NCBI GenBank assembly: GCA_021166815.1
Contig: JAJPEO010000240.1
Coordinates: 1-6,175 of the forward strand
Length of the DNA: 6,175 bases
Direction of reading: 5' to 3'
From: Nocardioides sp.
GTDB taxonomy: Bacteria; Actinomycetota; Actinomycetes; Propionibacteriales; Nocardioidaceae
The notes beneath the pieces were generated by a model. The model worked only from the letters and a program-made list of their open reading frames with translations, ran no database searches and was not told where the DNA came from. The translations under genes and the position numbers were made by a program. Every line of letters begins with the position of its first letter. The first letter of the stretch is position 1. Below, in pieces: positions 1-4,526 of this stretch.

Positions 1-902
1 GCGAGCACCTCGTCGATCTTGGCGAAGTACTCCTCCCAGAACTCCTCACCCACCGCCTCGATCATCTCCACCGAGACCACCGCGTCGAAGGTCCCCGTCA
101 CCTCGCGGTAGTCCTGGAGCCGGATGTCGACGGCGTCGGCCACCCCGGCACCCTCGGCGCGCTCGCGGGCGTACGCCGCCTGCTCCGGGGAGAGCGTGAG
201 CGTGACGACCTCGGCGCCGCGCAGCGCGGCCTCGACGGCGAGGAAGCCCCAGCCGGTGCCGATCTCGAGCAGGCGGGTGCCCTCCCGGACGCCGATCATG
301 TCGAGCAGCCCGTGCACCTTGCGCACCTGCGCGTCCTCGAGCGTCTGCTCGGACATCGGCAGGGCGGGGTCGAACCGCGCGGAGGAGTAGCTCAGGGTCT
401 CGTCGAGGAACGTCTCGAACATCTCGTTGGAGAGGTCGTAGTGCGCCTCGATGTTGTCGCGCGCGCCCTCGGGGGTGTTGCGGAACTCCGGCTGGTGACG
501 GCGGTCGGTGAGGAAGCGCAGCTTGCGCATCCACGCCGGCAGGAGCTCGCGGATCCGGAGGGCGTACGGGGTCAGCGCGTCGCCGAGGTCGGTGCCCGGG
601 GCGGCCGACCAGTCGCCGGCCATGTAGGCCTCGCCCACGCCGACCTTGGGGTCGTGGGCCAGGCGTTCGAAGAACGCCTCCGGGCGGTGGACCTGCAGGG
701 CCGGGCGGGTGAGGTCGCGCGCCGCGCGGCCGAGCACCTCGCCGTCGGGGAGGACGACGTCGACGGGCACGCGGGAAGCCATCACGCCGGCGACCGAGCG
801 GGCGACGCGGCTGCGCCAGCACGAGTCGGCCGCGGAGCCGCAGGCCAGCGGGCTGAGGGAGGGGAGGAGGGAGCGTTCGGGGGTGACGGCGGTGGTGGTC
901 AT
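1..902 (-). CDS. CFA-synthase-like SAM-dependent fatty-acyl methyltransferase (UfaA1-like), C-terminus off the window
   Basis: Partial gene: the first 300 residues are present and the C-terminus lies beyond the left edge. Family enzymes transfer a methylene or methyl group from S-adenosylmethionine to the double bond of an unsaturated acyl chain in membrane phospholipid. Visible landmarks are GEAYMAGDW (about 90-98), YDLSNEMF (155-162), SYSSARF (171-177), the SAM-binding loop LLEIGTGWG (211-219), LTLSPEQ (235-241), LQDYRE (262-267) and VSVEMIEAVG (276-285), which carries the conserved Glu282. The Cys of the usual YSCAY motif is Ser174 here, and the usual EHVG is EAVG. The ATG at 902 has GAGGA (911-907) four bases upstream and lies 25 bp after the DUF1365 stop, so it is the third gene of the operon. 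Gene order suggests an Rv0447c/UfaA1-type enzyme making methyl-branched acids, but true cyclopropanation cannot be excluded. Family assignment is firm; the product is inferred. Confidence 0.93.
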   Translation of the reverse strand, partial: MTTTAVTPERSLLPSLSPLACGSAADSCWRSRVARSVAGVMASRVPVDVVLPDGEVLGRAARDLTRPALQVHRPEAFFERLAHDPKVGVGEAYMAGDWSAAPGTDLGDALTPYALRIRELLPAWMRKLRFLTDRRHQPEFRNTPEGARDNIEAHYDLSNEMFETFLDETLSYSSARFDPALPMSEQTLEDAQVRKVHGLLDMIGVREGTRLLEIGTGWGFLAVEAALRGAEVVTLTLSPEQAAYARERAEGAGVADAVDIRLQDYREVTGTFDAVVSVEMIEAVGEEFWEEYFAKIDEVL

Positions 903-927
903 GGTGTCCTCACAGGTGGGAGCGGTC

Positions 928-1728
928 TCAGCGGACCAGGTCGGTGGAGTGCGCGGGGCGCGGGTGGATGGGCAGCCGGCGCGCCCACAGGCGTACGCCG
1001 TGCCAGCGGATCAGGGCCGGCACCTTGAGGGTGGCCAGCGGGCGGCGGAGGCTCGCGACGACGACGTCGCGGGCGGAGATCGGGACCAGCGGTCCGGACT
1101 GGACGGCGGAGAGGACCCTCTCGCCGTCGCGCCAGAGCACCACCGAGACGGCGACGTGCTCCGGCGTGAGCGTGAGGCGTACGGCGTACCTGCCCGTGGT
1201 GTCGTTGAAGGGCGAGACGTAGAACGCCTTGTCGACCTCGGCGCGCAGGCGCTCGTCGAGGCGGACGAGGTAGGCGTGGCGCGATCCGTAGGTGTTGTGC
1301 ACCTCCAGCACGCACGCGCGCGGCTCGCCGGTGGTGTCGACGAGCCAGAACACGGTGAGGGGGTCGAAGACGTGGCCCCACGTCCTGGGCTGGGCCAGCA
1401 TCAGCAGGCGCTCCCCCGGCTGCCGGGCCACGCCGCGTGCCGCGAGGAAGCGCTCCACGTCCCCGGCGATCCCGCCCCCCAGCCGGCCACCGTCGAGGTG
1501 GTCCTCCGGGCGCAGCCGCGCGATCCAGCGCAGGCCGCGCGGGAGCGGGTGCGGAGCGTCGAGGTCGACCAGCCAGGCGCTGTGGGCATGGGTGAACCCG
1601 TGGGCGCCCTCGCCGAAGCGGCGGTGCGCCACGACGCCGTCCATGACGGCGGGCAGCTGCGGGAGGCCCGTACGCCGCACCGCCGGGTCCCTGACCGGGC
1701 TCGCCACATCTCTCACCGGGCGGCTCAC
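928..1728 (-). CDS. DUF1365 family protein of the lipid-modification operon
   Basis: 266-aa protein of the DUF1365 family, close to the usual family length. Its biochemical activity is not established; it recurs beside CFA-like methyltransferases and flavin amine oxidases. Landmarks are MDGVVAHRRF (29-38), HAHSAWLVDLD (47-57), the hallmark LMLAQPRTWGHVFDPLTVFW (109-128), LEVHNTYGSRHAYL (141-154) and KAFYVSPFND (167-176). No signal peptide is evident. I chose the GTG at 1728 because its GTGA overlaps the TGA stop of the upstream oxidoreductase gene, a typical translational-coupling arrangement with no separate Shine-Dalgarno. The ATG at 1644 (Met29) is a weaker alternative that would drop 28 poorly conserved-looking residues. 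The frame stays open far upstream (to about 2463) across the neighbouring gene, but that part is an antiframe shadow. By context it acts on membrane acyl chains together with its neighbours; that is inference. Confidence 0.92.
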   Translation of the reverse strand: MSRPVRDVASPVRDPAVRRTGLPQLPAVMDGVVAHRRFGEGAHGFTHAHSAWLVDLDAPHPLPRGLRWIARLRPEDHLDGGRLGGGIAGDVERFLAARGVARQPGERLLMLAQPRTWGHVFDPLTVFWLVDTTGEPRACVLEVHNTYGSRHAYLVRLDERLRAEVDKAFYVSPFNDTTGRYAVRLTLTPEHVAVSVVLWRDGERVLSAVQSGPLVPISARDVVVASLRRPLATLKVPALIRWHGVRLWARRLPIHPRPAHSTDLVR

Positions 1729-3008
1729 CAGGCACCGCCCAGCCGCTCGGCCGCCTCGAGCCCCGATCGGGCGCCGTCCTCGTGGAACCCCCAGCCCAGG
1801 TGGGCGCCGGCGAAGGCCAGTCGCGGTCCGCCTGCCGCGCGCAGGGTGCGTGCCGCGCGGACGGTGTCGGGCGTGAAGACGGGGTGGGCGTAGTCCATGC
1901 GGTCCAGCACGCGGTGCTCCGCCACGTCGGCCCCGGCGTTGAGCGTCACCACGAGGTCCTGGTCGACGTCGTAGCCGTGGAGGCGGTTCATCCAGTAGCT
2001 CACCCGCACCTGGTCGGAGCGGCTCGAACAGTCGTCCATCGCGAAGTTCCACGACCCGCGCGCCGCCGTGGTCGGCAGCAGGCGTGCGTCGGTGTGCAGG
2101 GTCGTGGGGTTGCGGGAGTAGTCGAAGGCGGTGAGCGCCTCCTTCTCCTCCGGCGTCGCGTCGACCAGGATGCTCGCCGCCACGTCGGCATGCGTCGCGA
2201 GGACGACCTGGTCGAAGCGCTCTGTCGTCCCGTCGTGGGTGGTCACGTCGACACCGTCGTCGTGGCGCGCCACTGAGACCACCGGCGAGGAGAGGCGGAC
2301 GTCGGCGAGGCCCGCGGCCACCTTGTCGACGTAGACGCGCGAACCGCCGACGACCGTGCGCCAGGTGGGCGAGCCCTTCACCGAGAGCATCCCGTGGTGG
2401 GAGAGGAACTCGAACAGGTGCCGGGCGGGGTAGGACAGCGCGTCGCCGTGGCCGGAGGACCACACGCAGCTGACGAGCGGGATGGCGAAGTGCTGGACGA
2501 AGTGGTCGGAGAAGGAGTGCCGGGCCAGGAAGTCACCGAGGGTGAGCGTCTCGTCCTCGTCGGACGCGAGGTGGCGGCGCGCGGCCGCGTGGAAGCGCGG
2601 CACCTGCGCCAGCATCCTCAGGAACCTCGGGTCGGCGATGCGGCCCTTCTGGGCGAAGATGCCGCCGGCGCCGCGGCCGCCGACGTAGGACAGGCCGCAC
2701 CCGGCACAGCTGATCGACATCGACATCTCCGTGTCGGCCACGGGAACGTCGAGGTCGGCGAAGAGCCTGTCGAGCACGGGGTAGGTGCGGTCGTTGTGGA
2801 CGATGAACCCGGTGTCGACGGGGACGACGGTCCCGTCACGGAGGGTGACGTCGTGGGTGTCGGCGTGGCCGCCGAGCCGGTCGGCGGACTCCCAGAGCAC
2901 CACGTCGTGGGTGCGCTGGAGCACGTGGGCGGCGGTGAGCCCGGAGATGCCGCCACCGATCACGGCGACCCGGGGGCGGGCCGGGGTTCCAGGTCGAGAG
3001 AGCGTCAT
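1725..3008 (-). CDS. FAD-dependent amine-oxidase-like oxidoreductase (Rv0449c-like)
   Basis: 427-aa flavoprotein. A Rossmann dinucleotide-binding motif opens the protein (VAVIGGGISGL, 14-24), with the ribose-binding acid Glu40 at the end of the second strand followed by RLGGHADT (44-51), as in the flavin amine oxidase / protoporphyrinogen oxidase / phytoene desaturase superfamily. The C-terminal FAD motif FAGAHLGWGFHEDGARSG closes it. Also visible are VPVDTGFIVHND near residues 62-73 and a Cys pair in SCAGCGLSY. I chose the ATG at 3008 because AAGGA lies just upstream and the Rossmann fold then starts at residue 13. The longer frame from 3116 would add 36 residues reading through the promoter region. 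It is the first gene of the operon and overlaps DUF1365 by 4 bp. By analogy with homologues tied to methyl-branched or furan fatty acids, it may desaturate or oxidise acyl chains; the substrate is unproven. Confidence 0.93.
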   Translation of the reverse strand: MTLSRPGTPARPRVAVIGGGISGLTAAHVLQRTHDVVLWESADRLGGHADTHDVTLRDGTVVPVDTGFIVHNDRTYPVLDRLFADLDVPVADTEMSMSISCAGCGLSYVGGRGAGGIFAQKGRIADPRFLRMLAQVPRFHAAARRHLASDEDETLTLGDFLARHSFSDHFVQHFAIPLVSCVWSSGHGDALSYPARHLFEFLSHHGMLSVKGSPTWRTVVGGSRVYVDKVAAGLADVRLSSPVVSVARHDDGVDVTTHDGTTERFDQVVLATHADVAASILVDATPEEKEALTAFDYSRNPTTLHTDARLLPTTAARGSWNFAMDDCSSRSDQVRVSYWMNRLHGYDVDQDLVVTLNAGADVAEHRVLDRMDYAHPVFTPDTVRAARTLRAAGGPRLAFAGAHLGWGFHEDGARSGLEAAERLGGAW

Positions 3009-3015
3009 GGGAGTC

Positions 3016-3042
3016 CTTCGGAGCGGTGGGACTGGCGGATTG
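3016..3042 (-). promoter_or_regulatory. Candidate SigK-type ECF promoter of the lipid operon
   Basis: On the minus strand, CAATCC (3042-3037) and CCGAAG (3021-3016) are separated by exactly 15 bases. They end seven bases before the oxidoreductase ATG. From memory, the mycobacterial SigK consensus is CCATCC-N15/16-CCGAAT, so each element would match at 5 of 6 positions. The proposed -10 overlaps the AAGGA that could act as Shine-Dalgarno. So either the transcript is leaderless and AAGGA is not transcribed, or this is only a ribosome binding site and the promoter lies further upstream. The consensus comes from recollection and the match is by eye. Confidence 0.4.
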
Positions 3043-3070
3043 TCTAATGTTTGTCTAACGTTAGGAAACA
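3040..3070. promoter_or_regulatory. AT-rich operator-like patch: 11-bp direct repeat plus 10-bp palindrome
   Basis: TTGTCTAA occurs at 3040-3047 and again at 3051-3058, giving a period of 11 bp (about one helical turn). The second copy runs into a perfect palindrome, CTAACGTTAG (3055-3064). The palindrome is flanked by TGTTT (3048-3052) and AAACA (3066-3070), which pair if one base of asymmetry is allowed. The patch lies in the 110-bp divergent gap between the lipid operon and the small gene at 3119, is clearly AT-richer than everything around it, and overlaps the proposed -35 of the lipid operon. It looks like a transcription factor binding region; which factor binds is unknown. Confidence 0.5.
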
Positions 3071-3118
3071 GTAGACGACCACCCCCCACCGGCACAACAC
3101 CCACCGACGGAGACACCC

Positions 3119-3487
3119 ATGGACTACCCGCTCACCCGCACCGCCGCCGCGCTCACTGCGGTCTACAACGCCTACGCCCTCGCCCGGCCCGACGCCCTCG
3201 TCAAGGGGCTCGAGGGCCAGGTGGACCAGGCGGAGTCGACGCTGCTGGCCCGCACCTGGGCAGGGCGCGACCTGCCGGTCGCGGCGCTCGCGCTCGCGGC
3301 GCCCTCTCCGCTCCGGGACGTCGCGGTCGGCCTGCGGATCGCGGCCGACGTGACGGACGCGACCGTCCTCGGCCTGCGTACGTCGGGCACGCCTCGGCGC
3401 AAGGCGCTCGGGGTCACCCTCGGCTGGGCAGCCCTCAACGCCCTCGCCCTCGCCGTGGACCGGCGCAGGGCGCGCGGCCGGGCCTGA
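3119..3487 (+). CDS. Small probable membrane protein, unknown function (DUF4267-like appearance)
   Basis: 122-aa protein of unknown function. It has an alanine/leucine-rich character with hydrophobic stretches at about 52-62 (LPVAALALAAP), 67-75 and 98-113 (GVTLGWAALNALALAV), and a basic C-terminal tail (RRRARGRA). The pattern of an N-terminal segment, then RDLPVAALAL, then a segment with LRIAADVTDATVL, then a final hydrophobic helix recalls small DUF4267-type membrane proteins; this is a visual resemblance only. The ATG at 3119 is supported by GGAG (3109-3112) six bases upstream. Third positions are strongly G/C, as expected of a real gene here. It diverges from the lipid operon across a 110-bp gap containing operator-like repeats, so it may be co-regulated with that operon. 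It converges on the TetR gene with only 31 bp between stops. Confidence 0.8.
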   Translation: MDYPLTRTAAALTAVYNAYALARPDALVKGLEGQVDQAESTLLARTWAGRDLPVAALALAAPSPLRDVAVGLRIAADVTDATVLGLRTSGTPRRKALGVTLGWAALNALALAVDRRRARGRA

Positions 3488-3518
3488 GACCCGCCGACGA
3501 CTGACGGGGCGGGGTGGG

Positions 3519-4133
3519 TCAGGCTGCGCCGAGCAGGCCCACGAGCATGTCGGTGACCTCGTCGGGCTCGTACGCCGGGCGCTTCTCCGCGATGGCGCGC
3601 TCGCGGTCGGCCGCCAGGGCGAAGAGCACCGTGCTCAGCGCGAACAGGCGACGCCGGCGCACATCGTCGGGGAGGTCGAGGTGGCGACGGATCCGGCGCA
3701 TGATCTCGCGGCTGACCGGGAACCGCTCGGGGTCCTCGACCGCGCGGGAGTAGACCGAGTGGGTACGCACCTGGTCGAGGAACCGCGCGTAGTGAGTGGC
3801 GCCCTCGAGGTACGGGACCGTGAGGAACGGGACGACCAGCAGCGACACCAGGTCGCGCAGGGGCGCGTCGTCCGGCAGCGTGGCCAGGGCCTCCACGCGC
3901 GCCCGCTCGGTGTGCTCGGCCCGGGTCACGACGATCGCCTCGATCAGGCCCTCGCGGTCGCCGAAGTGGTAGTTGACCGCGGAGTTGTTGCGGATGCCCG
4001 CCCCCAGGGCGATGTCGCGCAGGGAGACCGACAGGCCGGCCTGGGCGATGTGGACCTCGGCAGCCCTCATCAGGCGTTCGCGCGGGCCGGGGTCGCCGAA
4101 GTCTTCATCGAGGGGGCTGAGCTGCACGTCCAT
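3519..4133 (-). CDS. TetR/AcrR-family transcriptional regulator
   Basis: 204-aa one-component repressor-type protein. The N-terminal helix-turn-helix spans about residues 17-60: RERLMRAAEVHIAQAG begins helix 1, SLRDIALGAGI is the first HTH helix, and NNSAVNYHFGDREGL contains the recognition helix and the Y-HF-x-(D/N)-(R/K)-E-L signature typical of TetR proteins. The rest is a divergent helical ligand-binding and dimerisation domain; the ligand cannot be told from sequence. The start is either the ATG at 4133 (chosen) or the adjacent in-frame GTG at 4136. TACCGT (4148-4143, minus) would serve as a -10 for a leaderless or near-leaderless transcript. No Shine-Dalgarno is seen. A 16-bp inverted repeat at 4147-4162 suggests autoregulation. 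It is divergent from csbD and convergent with the small gene at 3119; targets could include either neighbour or the lipid operon. Confidence 0.92.
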   Translation of the reverse strand: MDVQLSPLDEDFGDPGPRERLMRAAEVHIAQAGLSVSLRDIALGAGIRNNSAVNYHFGDREGLIEAIVVTRAEHTERARVEALATLPDDAPLRDLVSLLVVPFLTVPYLEGATHYARFLDQVRTHSVYSRAVEDPERFPVSREIMRRIRRHLDLPDDVRRRRLFALSTVLFALAADRERAIAEKRPAYEPDEVTDMLVGLLGAA

Positions 4134-4146
4134 CACGCAATCACGG

Positions 4147-4162
4147 TAAGCGGGATCGCTTA
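4147..4162. promoter_or_regulatory. Candidate TetR operator (16-bp inverted repeat)
   Basis: TAAGCG-GGAT-CGCTTA is a perfect 6-bp inverted repeat around a 4-bp spacer, 13 bp upstream of the regulator's ATG. It touches the presumed -10 (TACCGT, minus 4148-4143). Size, symmetry and position are those expected of an autorepression operator for a TetR dimer. I saw no second copy elsewhere in the window by eye. Confidence 0.55.
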
Positions 4163-4219
4163 GGGCCGCACCGTGACGCTGGCCACGCGACCGTCGTCCA
4201 CCCGTGGGGGTGAACCGAT

Positions 4220-4246
4220 GTTTGTGGGGTCTGGAGGGGTGGGTAG
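4220..4246 (+). promoter_or_regulatory. SigF/SigB-type general-stress promoter of csbD
   Basis: GTTT (4220-4223) and GGGTAG (4241-4246) are separated by 17 bases. This fits the actinobacterial SigF/SigB-type promoter (M. tuberculosis SigF about GTTT-N17-GGGTAT; Streptomyces SigB GNNT-N14-16-GGGTAC/T) except for the last base of the -10. Transcription would start near 4253, leaving a leader of about 25 nt that contains the strong ribosome site at 4267. In Bacillus, csbD itself is sigma-B dependent, so element and gene agree functionally. Confidence 0.6.
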
Positions 4247-4277
4247 GAGACGTGGACCCAACCCACAGGAGGCTCCC

Positions 4278-4451
4278 ATGGGACTCGACGACAAGATCGA
4301 GAACACCGCTCAGGACATCAAGGGCAAGGCCAAGGAGCACGCCGGCCGGGCCACCGACGACGAGAGCATGCAGGCCGAGGGCAAGGGCGACCAGATGGGC
4401 GCCGACCTCAAGCAGGCCGGCGAGAAGGTCAAGGACGCCTTCAAGCACTGA
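4278..4451 (+). CDS. CsbD-family small stress protein
   Basis: 57-aa, highly hydrophilic, Lys/Asp/Glu/Ala-rich protein without Cys, Trp or any membrane segment. The start MGLDDKIENTAQDIKGKAKE and a following Gly/Ala/Lys-rich amphipathic stretch ending KDAFKH are characteristic of the CsbD-like family (usually about 55-70 aa). These proteins are induced by general stress or phosphate limitation, are probably largely disordered or helical, and have no known biochemical activity. I chose the ATG at 4278 because a perfect AGGAGG (4267-4272) lies five bases upstream and the family starts here; the frame extends upstream to 4173 without supporting signals. The SigF/SigB-type promoter upstream and the hairpin downstream suggest a monocistronic stress gene. 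Confidence 0.95.
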   Translation: MGLDDKIENTAQDIKGKAKEHAGRATDDESMQAEGKGDQMGADLKQAGEKVKDAFKH

Positions 4452-4467
4452 CCTGCCGCATGGTGCC

Positions 4468-4511
4468 CGCGGGCGCCGGCCCTGCCCTCACCGGCAGTGT
4501 CGGCGCCCGCG
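4468..4511 (+). terminator. Long GC hairpin after csbD, abutting the recC promoter
   Basis: An 11-bp perfect inverted repeat, CGCGGGCGCCG (4468-4478) and CGGCGCCCGCG (4501-4511), encloses a second 5-bp stem, CTGCC (4482-4486) with GGCAG (4493-4497), around a 6-nt loop. It starts 17 bp after the csbD stop. There is no T-run, so it would act as the U-less stem-loop common in high-GC actinobacteria rather than a canonical intrinsic terminator. The right arm ends three bases before the recC -10 hexamer. Confidence 0.6.
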
Positions 4512-4513
4512 CC

Positions 4514-4519
4514 TATGGT
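4514..4519 (+). promoter_or_regulatory. recC: -10 element for leaderless recC transcript
   Basis: TATGGT fits the actinobacterial -10 TANNNT and lies exactly seven bases before the ATG at 4527. This spacing puts the transcription start on the start codon. No convincing -35 is visible; that region falls in the loop of the hairpin. The hexamer contains an upstream in-frame ATG (4515), which would then not be transcribed. Confidence 0.5.
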
Positions 4520-4526
4520 GGCGTCC

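Noticed and set aside
46..822. A 258-codon minus-strand frame in the methyltransferase region.
   Set aside because: It is Arg/Pro-rich low-complexity sequence in the wrong frame. The frame starting at 902 shows all the CFA-family motifs without stops.
928..2463. A 511-codon open frame on the minus strand that would fuse an N-terminal extension to DUF1365.
   Set aside because: The part upstream of 1728 is Arg/Pro-rich shadow coding lying in another frame of the well-supported FAD oxidoreductase gene. The GTG at 1728 gives the normal family length.
3009..3116. A 36-residue N-terminal extension of the FAD oxidoreductase from ATG 3116.
   Set aside because: It would read through the AT-rich operator-like patch and place the Rossmann fold about 50 residues in. 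The ATG at 3008 has better signals.
3488..3520. A possible bidirectional terminator between the convergent genes, with GACCC (3488-3492) pairing to GGGTC (3516-3520).
   Set aside because: Only five base pairs around a 23-nt loop, with no T-run. This is common by chance in such GC-rich DNA.
4173..4277. An upstream extension of csbD in the same frame.
   Set aside because: It overlaps the promoter elements, has no family similarity, and a perfect Shine-Dalgarno precedes the ATG at 4278.
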